Source of the DNA: Dichomitus squalens LYAD-421 SS1
Taxonomy: Eukaryota > Basidiomycota > Agaricomycetes > Polyporales > Polyporaceae
Direction: 5' to 3'
Length of the DNA stretch: 64,000 nt
NCBI RefSeq assembly: GCF_000275845.1
Contig: NW_006766883.1
Span: 3,073,010 to 3,137,009, forward strand
Below the pieces are notes generated by a model. The model did no database searches and was not told where the DNA came from. It saw only the letters and a list, made by a program, of their open reading frames with translations. Positions 22,401 to 33,900 of this stretch are shown piece after piece. The first letter of the stretch is position 1. Each line of letters starts with the position of its first letter. A program made the translations under genes and the position numbers.

Positions 22401-24621
22401 TCGTCTCGTTGTTCGCATCCCAGATCTGCGCGATGCACAGCGCGGACCACTGCCGGAGCAAGAAGTCGCCCTCGTCGAGGTGCTCGAAGCACGCGTCGAA
22501 TACACGCTCGCGCCAGCACGCGTTCTGCCCGTTCGCGTAATCTCGCGCGATCGTCGAGAGGATGAAGGCGCACATCGCCTTGTGCTCCGCGCTGTTTGGG
22601 AAGAGGCCTTGCCGGGGGTCGTCCTGCCCCGAGAGCGCGGACGCGAAGTACTTGTACCCCTGGTTGTTGTACAGGTCGACTTGGCAGCTGGGGTCGACGG
22701 CAGAGATGCGCGCCCAGATGAAGATGAGGACGGGCTTAAGGTCCTGGCCGGCGGCTTGCAGGAGACGCGCAATGTACGGGAAGATGCCGATGGTGAGGGC
22801 GAGGTGGACCGCCCACGGGCCAAGGTCCACAAATTGCGACAACAGGATTAACGCGCGCAGTCGATGAGGTTGAGACAGGAGGACCTGGAGGACGATGGGA
22901 AGTTGGTCTGGGGGCTTACGAGGAACAAGGTGGTGATCGCTCTGCTCTAGAGCGTTGCCCGAGTACGGGGTTGTGTTGCTCTGCCCTTCATAACTCTGAT
23001 CCGTAGGAGTCTGGACAGGTAAAGAAAGGGGGCCGGGCTTGGTGAGCGCCGATCCACCACGAGATATCCAAACCTCGAAAGCGGTCAACTGATCGGTGAA
23101 GAACCTACTGGGGATGTACTGGTAGGGCTTCTCTCCGGGTGCGGTCGTCGAGACAGACGGAGTAGGCTGATCGTTCCTCGCAGCATGTCGCCGACTACGT
23201 GAACCAAGAGAAACGTCTTTCGCGACTCCGGGCTCCGCGTTCTTTAACAGGTCCGGTAGTTGACGAAGACAGGCGTCTACTGCCAGATCCCAGGATGCCC
23301 ATAGCGGGTGTGTGTTAGTGGGCGGAAGAGGAGGGTAGGTATGCGGAGTGCAATGGTAGTTCTTCATGATGCGCTCGGCTAGGAGGAAGTTGCGGAACAA
23401 GGACGCGATCAGCAGGTCAGAGCGGTAGAGTCGTGTGAACACCTCTCGTGGAAAGGTAGTCCAGGCGATGGTATCCGTGATGGCGGTGAATATCCAGTTC
23501 AGCTCCCCTAGAGGTGTCCGCCGGTCCTTCAGGTCGCCAGGGAGTTGCATGACTTGGTCGGTGGAAATCTCGTTGGGCAGCTGATTCGTGAGAAGGAAGT
23601 ATCGCAGGGCGATGTCGATAGGGGACGTGAGACAGGACGTGAAGAGATCCGCAGGAAGCTCCGGACACGAGGGTAGCTGTTCGTCGGCTGCGCATGCGGC
23701 GAGCTGGATACACTCTGAGAAAGGCGGCATACCTTCAGGATATCCCCCGCCATGTAGCCTCGCATCGTTGTCGCGTTGTTCGGCAAACTTCACGAAGTTG
23801 CTGAGTAGATTACCGGCAGCGGAGCAGTCCCAGATGAAGATACACGGCGAGCGTAGCCAATTCTGGATCTCCTGCAAGGCGATTGGGATGTATTGCGTAT
23901 AGTTCCGGTTGAAGCACCAAAGCTCTCCGCTAGGGGTCGGCTTGGGCACACCGTGACCGTTATAGTGAAAGAGAACCGCGTCCTCCCCCGCGGACTTTCG
24001 TAATGTGACGCAAAACCGCTTCAGATCGTCCTTGGAAGGGTCTAGGATGGGCTTATAGGAGATCTTAGGGTTGAGACCTTCGAACTGGTGCTGAAGGTTC
24101 TGTCCAATGACCTCTAAAGCCTTATGCGACGGCATGGTATGCGGATCGACCCAGGCTTCGAGCACCGCACAAGGGTTTGTCTTCACGATATCTGGGGGGT
24201 CGACATCGATGTTGAGACAGAGCACGAGAGCAGCGTGTGCCGTCTTGATCTTTCCTGGGGCTGCGCGCCATGGAATCATCTTCGGAGTACCCGGTGGGGG
24301 AGGCGTAGGATTGCCACATGTGAGATGACGCTTGGCAGACCAATATGGGTGTATAGGAATGGCTTCAGGGAGATCGGTAACGGAGCCATTGTGACGGAGA
24401 TCGGGGTCAGAGGTACCGTTCATGCCTCTGGTGCCGGTGCGGGAAGAGGATGGATCTGAGTGTGTGCTGGAACGATGGTCGCGTTCGGTGCCAGAGTCGT
24501 CTGAGCCTCTGGTCATGCCCGTCGGCCAACCATTGCTACCTAGATGGGACCTGGCGTTTGGAAGTGCGAGAAGGGTTACACGTCTAGTGAACTTACCTTC
24601 CGCATGGTGATTCCCGTACAT
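19427..24621 (-). CDS. Raptor/Kog1/Mip1, TORC1 subunit
   Basis: Scaffold of the TORC1 growth-control kinase complex that presents substrates to Tor at the vacuole. Ten exons: 24597-24621, 21052-24539, 20890-20998, 20706-20823, 20524-20648, 20254-20471, 19978-20195, 19795-19917, 19536-19741, 19427-19464; about 1555 residues. The N-terminal caspase-like (RNC) domain is clear (LNIDVDPPDIVK, FHYNGHGVPKPT, IFIWDCSAAGNLL). It is followed by the HEAT-like region (LLSQPHRLRALILL, PEVRAAALYALSTF), a long Ser/Pro-rich linker and C-terminal WD40 blades (TVWDWIKRKR, RIIRVWDA, TVKLFDRR, LDGEVKLWDI). The first intron (24540-24596) is 57 bases, in frame and stop-free, so an unspliced reading would insert 19 spurious residues. 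Exon 4 ends at GTAAC|GTGCGT, the only donor keeping the DMVTVWDW blade. Confidence 0.95.
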
Positions 24622-25080
24622 CGCTCCTCAGGGTCTAGATACCCCCGCAAAAACGCTCCCCTTCCTCGCAATGTCTGCAGTACGAGCACGCGGTGACGGC
24701 GAAGACAGCGATGAAGGCGAGGAGAGGAGAACGACCTGCGCGTCCAAGGGTGGTCAGAAGGACGTCAGTGCCCCGGATCCTGGTCCGACCTAGCGGTAAT
24801 CGGACTTTCAACATCGATTACACTCTTCCAGTCTTTGATTGAATGGGGGTAAGTGAAGGTAAGTAAGTAGAGTAATCATTTACAGCCACCTTGCTTCCTG
24901 ACCCGTCCTGCAGCGAGCCTGCTAAGCTTCAGTACTCCCAGTCCGACACTCACCCTCCTTCGTCCGTATCTTACTGCAGCTCGTCTGCGACGTGGGGTGC
25001 CTTGGGGCACTCGGCACTTGACTATCGTCCTATAGCCTTATCTGACGACACGACACATTCGTTGTCGCCCGTTCGCACCG
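24622..25080. promoter_or_regulatory. Shared divergent promoter region, Raptor and dynactin p150
   Basis: 459 bases between two divergently transcribed housekeeping genes. No clear TATA box was found on either side; long pyrimidine runs precede the dynactin start. Bidirectional promoter activity is inferred from layout. Confidence 0.4.
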
Positions 25081-28000
25081 ATGCCGCCTGCCGGGAACGA
25101 ACCTACCCTTGGCGCAATCGTCGAAATTCCTGCTGGACGGGGTGTTGTCAGATTCGCTGGCGCCACTTCATTCTCTGCAGGCAAATGGATAGGGATTGAG
25201 CTGGCCGAGCCGAATGGCAAGAACGACGGAACAGTTCAGGGTATCAAGTACTTTACCTGCAAGCCAAACTATGGTGTTTTCGTTCGCCCGAGCCAGGTGA
25301 AGGTCATAGCGGCTGCCCCAGAGCCATCACAAGCAGTGAGTATTGTCATGACATGCTGCCCATGCTATATGTTGTAACTCGCTACAGCCTACTGTTGCAC
25401 GAGCGGTCGGACATCAACGGACGGGCAGTTTGTCGCGCACACCTTCGTCTCGGTCTATCCCCTCGCCTCGAGCCGCCAGTCCTGCCAAACCCTCCTCGTC
25501 CGCACTCGGAAATGGCAGCGCCCTCCTCTCCCCTGGAGGCCGCACAGCAGCAGCAGCGCGTCTCGGTTCTCCCACCAAGCCTCGTCCGTCTCTTACGCTA
25601 CAATCCCGTCCATCTCTAGGCCGTCTGGGATCTCTTCAGCCAGACGTTGCAAGTCCTACCAGGAGTGCCCGTCTACCTGAGTCTCCTGTTCTTGAGCCCG
25701 CTCCGAGGATCTTCCCAAAGAGCCATGGCTCCCCCGGACAAGCCTCCCCACAACCTCCGCAACCGTCCTCACTACGACGCGTCTCCTCTCCTGCACACGA
25801 AGACCCAGAACCCGAGCCTCTTGAGCCTCCAGAACCACTTGCTCCCAAACTACCCTCACGCCCCACCACTCCCGTCCGAGTGGTTGACGACACCGAGCTG
25901 CAAGAGCTCCGGGCGAAAGTCCGGGTGCTCGAAGCGAAACGCGCCGACGATGCGCGCCATGTGCGCGAGCTCGAGACGCGCCTGTCTGAGGCCGAGTCGT
26001 TCGTCGCGCTGCGTCCCAAGCTCCAGGCGAAGCTGAATCAGCAACAGACGGAGCTGATTGCGACGAAGCGCGAGCTCGCGGACGCGCAGCAGCTCGCGCA
26101 GCTCGCGGAAAGCCGGATCTTGGACACGCAGGAGCAGCTGGAGATGTCGATGTTGGATAAGGAGATGGCGGAGGAGCGAGCGGAGGTGGCAGAGGCGGAT
26201 CTGGAGGAGCTGAGGGAGAAGTTGGCTATTCTCGAGGTTGAGCTGCAGCATTTGCGCGAGGGCAGAGGTATGTCCGCTCAGTTGTCTGGGCGGGGCAGAG
26301 TTATGATATTGATATCTGGTAAGATGGCGAGGAGGGCGGCGGGGAGAGCAACGTCAAGCAGTCTCTGGCGTATATTCAGCTTGAGAAGCAGAACGAACGT
26401 CTAAAGGAGGCGTTGGTCAGGTAAGTTCAGTGGTCGACGCACGTTGTTAACTAGTGTTAACATCACACATAGGCTCCGGGATCTCACCCAAGAAACGGAG
26501 CTCGAGCAGCGCAGGCGGATCGCTGAGATGGAGAAGGACGTCACGAATCTTGACGAGATCCAAAGTACGTGCTGTCACAAGGGAACCCTCTCCTTTGTAT
26601 GCTGATTTGAGCATTGCAGCGCAATACGAGGCCACGCTCGGCAAGCTTGCCAACGCTGAAGTTCAGATTGAGGACCTGAAGGCACAGTTGGATGACGCTC
26701 TCGGTGCTGAAGATCTCCTCGTCCAACTCACGGAGCGTAATCTGATGCTCGGGGAGGTAAGTAGATTGTCGTAGCCCACTTCTCGACTCGTTCACTGCTT
26801 AAATGTGCGTAGAAAATCGAGGAGATGCGTATCACGATCGAGGATCTAGAGGCGCTCAAGGAACTCAACGATGAACTCGAGGAAAACCATATGGAGACCG
26901 AGAAGGCCTTGCAGGAAGAGATCGGTCGGTGGTTTCCATTACTATTCGGATACGTTGCTTAACCGTGTGTTTGCTTGCAGACGCAAAGGACGTGCAGATC
27001 CATGAGCAATCTCGCAAGATCCAAGGCCTTGAAGAAGCATGCCAGGATCTCGAGGGCACGATCGTCCAATTCCGAGAACTCGTTCTGTCGCTGCAGACGT
27101 ATGGGCTCCTTCTTAATCCGACTGATCTCACTCTGATGTATTTTGAATAGCGAGCTGGACACGTTGCGTGCGGAGACTCAGACGGCGCAGCACGAGTCTG
27201 CGACCGCTGCCTCCCAGACTGCCGCGATGATGTCTCTCAATCTAAAGCTTCAATCCTCGGCCTCCAAGAATCAAGCCCGCCACATCGACCTCGAGGTCAA
27301 GAAGATTGAGGCTCGCGAAGCTCGGGAACTCCTGAATATTGTCCAGGTGGGTTCAGCGGTTGTTTTATGTGCTCTGGAACAGAATCTTGATGCAGCGCGA
27401 GATAGCCTTACTTGCCACAGATCTACGTCGAATCAGACATGGATGCTACGAACTGTTACATGTTCTTCCAGCGCTTGGCCGCTAAGGTCGACCTGATCAA
27501 CGCAGTTGTTGCCCAAACGCACAACCTCCCTGAAGCTCTGAACGGCCCGGTCTCAGATGTTCTTGTCGGTATTTGTGAGGTACGGATCGCACCATCTCGT
27601 CGCAAAGTCTATTGATTTGTCATTTGTCCAATGCTGATTCTTGTATAGATGCGCGGACGTCTGTCCAGTCTGTCGACGACATGCAAACGGTTCGCCGCCA
27701 TCCTCCGGAAATGCGATGTTGAGACGTTTCTCAACGTCGGCCGCATGTATCCCGACCTCGCACCCATGGAGAAGCGGATCGACATGCACGTCGACCTCCT
27801 CCGCCGCGAGGAGTTCCGTGAGCTCGAGTGTGTCAGCGACGCGGTCAAGATGCAGTCGCAGTTTGACCACCTGTCCGAGACGTACTTCAGCAACTTCGAG
27901 TATGACCTTGGAGAGCGCGAGCTGGGATATGCTCTGGCGTTTGACCACGACCTGGAGATGTTCGCCGCGTCCGTTGGTCTCATCAAGACCTCCGTTGCTG

Positions 28001-29579
28001 CCATTCTCAAGGATAACGGTATGTATCTCGTTAAGGTGACTTGACTTCGTACTGAATGTCAACGTTATAGACGTTGCCCTTGACTTTGGAGGCATGGACG
28101 CGCAGGCTGAATTCTTCGAGCCCCTACAGAAGGCCCTTGACCAGTGCAGAAGCGCCAAGGTCCTCTCGAAGAAGCTCATCAAGCGGGTGGAGGACCTCAC
28201 ACAAGATTCTATGGCCCTCAAGGCGCACCTGGTGCCTCAGCTCCAGAACCTCAACAACACGGTCCCTGAGCTTGTCAACTTCGGTATTTCCGTAAGTGAA
28301 GCTGTTTGCGATGCGTGATCTAAAGCAGACTTACGATGGCAATTGCAGTTGGCTCAACTCGTCATGCCACATATCAGCGACGTCCGTGCCGTGAAGTCCG
28401 CGTTCCAGCTCTCAACTGTAGTCTCCTACGTCAAGCAAAGCGCTGCTTCTACCGTTGGCAAGGCGGGCAACGAGGAATCAGCCTCGTGGGACTCCGTCTG
28501 CGAGTTCCTCGCCCAAGTCATCCAGGAGGCTAACAGGATCGTTCCGATGTCTCTGGAGGCGGAGAATACTTTGAAGAGTGAGTCGGACCTGACGATGACT
28601 GCTGTTGACGTGGTAATGACTCCTGTAATCCAGTCACTGGGACTGCGCCATGGATCCTCCGCATCGACGACATCAAAGCGGCCACAGCGGTCAACGTCGA
28701 GGCCGAGCGCAAGGTCGCGCAGCTCAACGACGAGATGCAGGCGCTTGCGCGGACGATTAGGATGAAGGACCAGCAAATCCAAGAGACTGGTGTCAAGATC
28801 GAGCTCATGGAACGCCGCATGGAGACGGTTAAGAAGCAGGCGGACACGATCACAGACCTCGAGAACGAGCTCGCGAAGGCGCGGAAGCAAGAGCGCGCGT
28901 ACGAGGAGGCGATGGAACAGCTCCAGGCGGACCTCGACGCGCTTGAGCAGGACAATGCGAAGCTCAAAGCACTTGCGAACAATCCTGAGCGCCAAGCATC
29001 GACTACGACGCAGGTCGTGGAGGCAGAGACCGTCCCAACGGAGGGCAATTTTGAGACGTCGTATCTGCTCGAGCAGGTGAGTAGTCTGCAGCTGAACAAA
29101 CTGAACGCTCTGCTAAGTGTCTCTTCCAGATCGATTCTCTCCGTGGCACCGTTCGGTTCTTGCGTCAAGAGAACTTCTTCCTCAAAGGTCAAGACCTTCT
29201 CAAGGAGATCGAGACCTTACCCGAGCTCCCTGCACCCATACCTCGCGAGCCAACACCCGAGCTCGTTCCCTCAACACTCTCAGACTCAGACTCGGATTCC
29301 GATGACGAGCCTCGGCAACCGCCCACACTCCGCTCGCTCGCTGTGGAGTCTAAACTCTTATACCGCGAGGTCATCAAGTACACATCTTCGCCGCGCCTCG
29401 TCGACCTCTCCGTGCTCAAGGCAAACCGTGTCAACGGGCAGCCTACGACGAAGGCGTGGCTACCGCGGAAGAAGACGCCAGCATACCAGCTGTTCGAGCG
29501 GAAGATGCAGGGCGAGCGGTTAGGTAAGCGGCTGAAGGGCCTGCTGGAGCTGACGAACCATATCGCGGATGCGGATTGA
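25081..29579 (+). CDS. Dynactin p150Glued subunit (CAP-Gly, coiled-coil)
   Basis: Largest dynactin subunit, linking dynein to microtubules and cargo. Fourteen exons: 25081-25335, 25388-26267, 26324-26420, 26473-26564, 26620-26756, 26813-26924, 26981-27098, 27151-27346, 27421-27579, 27649-28018, 28071-28291, 28349-28577, 28634-29076, 29130-29579; 1252 residues. Order: CAP-Gly domain in the first 80 residues ([44 protein letters not shown]), a Ser/Pro/Arg-rich basic linker, a first long coiled coil, a middle globular region with the conserved [19 protein letters not shown] and [19 protein letters not shown], a second coiled coil and a short C-terminal tail. All introns are GT-AG with preserved phase. 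The length matches fungal p150Glued (Neurospora ro-3, S. pombe Ssm4). Confidence 0.93.
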
Positions 29580-29915
29580 GGAGTATGTATGTGTTTCCAA
29601 TATTGCTATGACGCCGTTTGGATATTCTAGGAGTCTGTTATTGCTATACCCTCATGTCACCCTAGACACATTGCATCTGCACGCACGTTTCCAGCCTCGC
29701 TGAAGGCATCGATGTATGGCTTCCTGACTGATCGTTCCTAGTTCGGTGGGTATACAGTGGACAACAAAGATCGGAATTACAGACAACAGACAGTTTGGAT
29801 ACTACTACAGGAAAAGGAGCAACAACGTTAATGTTGATAAGGGATCGATAAACATACCGGATCTGCGGTTGAGCCTTCAAGTAAGGGCGCAAGGAGTAAT
29901 TCGTGCATAGTGAAC

Positions 29916-30569
29916 TCAGATCTCCTCTTCGTCTTCGTCTTCGTCTTCGTCCGCCTCCGCCTCTTCCTCTGCCGCTGCATTGTCTGCAGCGTGCCGTGCC
30001 CGCTTGGCCACACCCTCCTCCGCCTCTTGGAACTCGCCATAGTCGCCTGAGATCTTGTCCACATCCTCATCCTCCTCCCGGCTCCGCTTAGTGCCGGCGA
30101 CAGACGACGCTTCGCTCTGCAGAGTCTGTTCTGGGGCGTCCTCGAAGTCGTCATCCTCATCTTCTTCCTCCTCGTCAGCGTCCGCGCCCGCCTGTGGATA
30201 GAGACGCATGAGACGGCGATAGCACCATCGCATCTAGCGAAGACGCACCTCGCCACCAATAAGCAGAGCCGTCAGATTAGATCGCGGCTGCGCACCCTTC
30301 GTGTGGGAGGAAGTGCAGGCAGATTAGCACAAGTTTGACCCGGAACCGGTCTGGGATGTATGTATACCTCTGCCTCTACGCCTTCCTCGCCTTCGTCCTC
30401 CTCGCCAGATGCTTCTTCTTCATCCTGCTCGCAAGGACGGTCAACTGTGAGCCTCTTACGGCAGGGCTGTGTGAGCATGTACCTCGATGTCCTCATAGTC
30501 GTCACTCTCTTCCCCTTCCTCTTCGTTGTACTCGGGTTGTTCCACCGGCTCGGCAGGGTTCTTGGCCAT
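29916..30569 (-). CDS. Short, highly acidic conserved-looking protein
   Basis: Not assigned to a known family. Exons 30483-30569, 30368-30424, 30249-30287, 29916-30191; 152 residues. Glu/Asp blocks dominate the N-terminus (YNEEEGEESDDYEDIEDEEE) and the C-terminus (EEAEADEDEDEDEEEI). Between them lie a short hydrophobic segment encoded by its own 39-base exon (RSNLTALLIGGE), a basic GTKRSREE motif and a KRARH motif that could act as a nuclear signal. The hydrophobic exon keeps the frame and its splice sites are clean (CGCAG and GTGCGT), which supports a real gene. The GAAGAC repeats at the 3' end encode the last acidic run. A histone- or chromatin-binding role is possible but unproven. Confidence 0.7.
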
Positions 30570-30978
30570 GTTCGACGTCGTGATACGGCGCGGAGTGTAA
30601 ACTCAAGTGGAGTGCTTGAGATGCCGTCTAGGCAGAGGCGGTCGGAGTCGGATGGGAAGGGTGGATGTGCTGTCACTGAACGGCTGGAGGTGGCTTGGGG
30701 AGGAAAGTCGGCGAACGTTTGTGGGCAGGGTTGGTGGGTCCCAAGGGCGCGATGCGACGCATATAGCTGCTTGCATAAGACTCCCACTCAACTCAGCCCC
30801 CAGCGGAGGTTATCTGTCTCTTTCTGGATGATCTCCGCTCGCTGAGTCTCAGCTTGCGTCTTGTCTCTCGCTATGAGACTCTATCCGTTCTATATAGCAT
30901 TAATAATCTACGAGAGATATGAGCAATCCATCCATGGACACAGAAACAAAGTGTCCGTGCGTGTCGTAACCATAAACG
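30570..30978. other. Gap between ABCA transporter 3' end and acidic-protein gene
   Basis: 409 bases with no gene; contains the 3' flank of the transporter and the upstream region of the acidic-protein gene, both on the minus strand. Confidence 0.45.
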
Positions 30979-33900
30979 TTAACACATCCTCCACCGCCGC
31001 CTCTTCTTGTCTGTATCCTCCTCCAGTACATTGTTCTCCCTGATCACTTTCAGGAACACGCTCTCTAGCCCTGCCCTCTCCACAGTATACTCCGCAAACC
31101 CGCCACCAGAGAGAACCGCAAACAGCTGTGCAAGAGACATACCACCACCTATAGGCACCTCGAAGCGCGTCGCGACATCGTCTGCCATACGCGCGCCAGG
31201 TATACGAGACATGGCCTCCTGCGCGTGCACCACCTCTTCTCGAGTGCGGCAAGAGAAGTGGACTTCGTAGGTGGCGTAGCGCTCTACGAGCGAGTCCGTC
31301 GTTCCGACCGCTGCAAACGGAGGTTCGTTGGTCGAGATTCCATGATATATTGACGGACATCTCACCTAGCATCTTCTTGGCCAGAATCCCGACCTTGTTT
31401 GCCAGTGCGGACGCTTCCTCCATCGAGTCTGAGCAAGGCAAGCCACGATGAGCAAGAGACAGTGCGAGAAAAGCTGTCGGCACTAACGTGTAGTGATCAC
31501 GATTGCCTTTCCGACTGCCACATTTCGCAAGGTTCCCCACATGTCTCGCTTCATCTTTGCGTCGATGCCGGTCGAGAACTCATCGATGAGGATCACAGAA
31601 GGATTGCCTATATACTACAATCAGTGTCAAGGTTTAATCACTGAACTGCGACACACGCACCGATAAGGGCAATGGCCAAGGAGAGCTTCCGCTGGTTTCC
31701 ACCAGATAACTTGCTCGCCAGCCGATCTGCATAGATGTGCAGCGACGTCGCACGCATCAAGTTCTCGACATTGCACTTCAGCTCCTCTCCGCGGTACAAG
31801 CCCTTCAGCCGTCCATAGATCAGCAAATGTTCGCGGACCGTTAGCTGCGAGTCGATCGCCGTGAACTGAGGGCAGACGCCAAGGGAGAGTCGTGCGGATC
31901 TTGGATGGTGGATCATAGAGACGCCGTTGATCAGGACGTCACCCTCGTCCGGAACGACATCTCCACCTGCTCAAGGAATCAGCAGGTGGCGGACAGCCTT
32001 AGAAGAGATACACATACGTATGATATTGAAGGTCGTCGTCTTTCCCGCTCCGTTGGGTCCGAGCAGTGCGAAAATGGTGTCCCGAGACACACCAAAGCTG
32101 ACATTGTCCACAACGCGGTTTGTAACGTTGCCGAACGCCTTCACGACGCTCATGACGCGGAGCGCATCGTTCGACTCCGTCACCTTCGCAGCTTCGTCAT
32201 CAACATCCTTGATATCCGCCTTCTCCTCTTCCGATGTTGCGACAGCTGCCCCTGAGCCGACGATGGGCTGCTTGCGAAACTGAGAGAGCTTGAGAACAAC
32301 GACGGAGCCGGAGTCAACCCAGACGAGGATGCCAAACAGAACGAAAGCGTAAAGGAACAGATACAGGATCGGGCCCCCATACCGCGAAATGTCGCCAAGG
32401 GAGGAAGAGGTAACCGGGGAGGTACCATCGCAAAGCAAAGAGAAGAGATTGACGGACACGAAGGAGGCTCGAAGCTATGAGTCCCATATGAGCGTCATAT
32501 TAGTAGCAAGTCCTGGTACACTGTGACTCACGGGACTGGCAACAGGAGATAAGACCGACATGGTGTAGTCTGCAGGCGGCAGTTAGCGAAAATACATCGT
32601 AGCAAGCCGAGGTGGATACTTACGAATAATTGTGAGATCGGTCCCTGCATCAGACGTCTTCGCGTACGTGAGGGTGAGCAGATACCCTGCGAGGTACAGC
32701 TGCGAAAGGATGAGGAAGGAAGGAGCCGGGATACGGCTGACAAGTGTGCACGTACCACGAACATGATGACCTGGTAGCCAGCCGAGAGCGCAAACGCCGC
32801 GAGAGGCGACGCGACCGCGAGCGATACGCAGTATGAGAACAATGCACCTACAATGCCGTACAACACTAGCACGACCCACTGTGAATGTGAATTTCATGCG
32901 AGCGTCAGTCATGCCAGGAGATGCCTGCAAGTATACATTACGCACGAAGAACCCGAGACCATGGAACTGATTGGAGACCGCCGCGAAAATGATGACAATG
33001 AGCGTGGCGGCTACCACGCCAAAGATAGAGTCGAAGAGCAAGTGTCCAAGCCACAGTCCGACGGGGTCCGACAGCCCATTGGAGAGCTGCATGGCCTGTA
33101 CCGCCGAGCGCCGCTCCTTCGCGACGTAGAGCGAGAAGAATGCTGGGTAGACGGCCTGTTCCATATTCCACTCAGTACACGTAGCTGAAGAAGCGGAAAG
33201 AGACTTACCATCGCCGCGCCGAAGAAAGCAACCCATTTCAGCGCAACAAGCGTCCCCGCCGCGATGCCAGGGAACGCCTGGTAGTTAGCCTGGATGATGT
33301 TAGGCACAGGGGGCGTATGTCCAGTGAAATTCAACGCCGTGTTGAACAATAAATTGGACACCAAGTTAAGCATGACCAGGCCCGTCAAGCCAGGTGGGGT
33401 CGCCTCCCATGCAAACAAGGCTTGCCCAGACTGCTGGTCGACCGAGACACCACCGAACGAGAAGTTCTGGAAGTTCTGGGTGATGGTGCTAACGAAAGTT
33501 GCGTTGTCAGGAATGTTCTGCGTGAGCAACATCTGCGTCGAGTTGCCCAAGGTCGAGATGATACCAGGTGGAGACTCGAGCACGGGAGATCCAGTAGCTG
33601 CTTCGGTAACGAAGCCTAGCGGGGAGGTGGGGAGGTATAGAGGCGTCTGAGGGACTGTGCGGAAGTGGGTGACGCAAGACTGATTGGTCCGGTTGGAGAG
33701 GAAGAAAGTCGGGATACACGACCCTGCAACGGCGACGAGGACAGCGAGGGTCAGGCTCAGCCAGCTACGGCGCGCGATGAGGGCGCGCTTATGGAAGATA
33801 GTCAAGGCCTGGCTGAATGGCGAGCGGCGCCGGCCACTCGTCAGCTCAAGGACCGCTGCGGATTGTGGAGTGGCGGAGGGTTCCGGAGTATGTGCGAGAG

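Noticed and set aside
29920..29956. A GAAGAC-type simple repeat that might be a microsatellite or CRISPR-like unit
   Set aside because: It encodes the acidic C-terminus of the 152-residue protein; there are no spacers, so it is a coding repeat.
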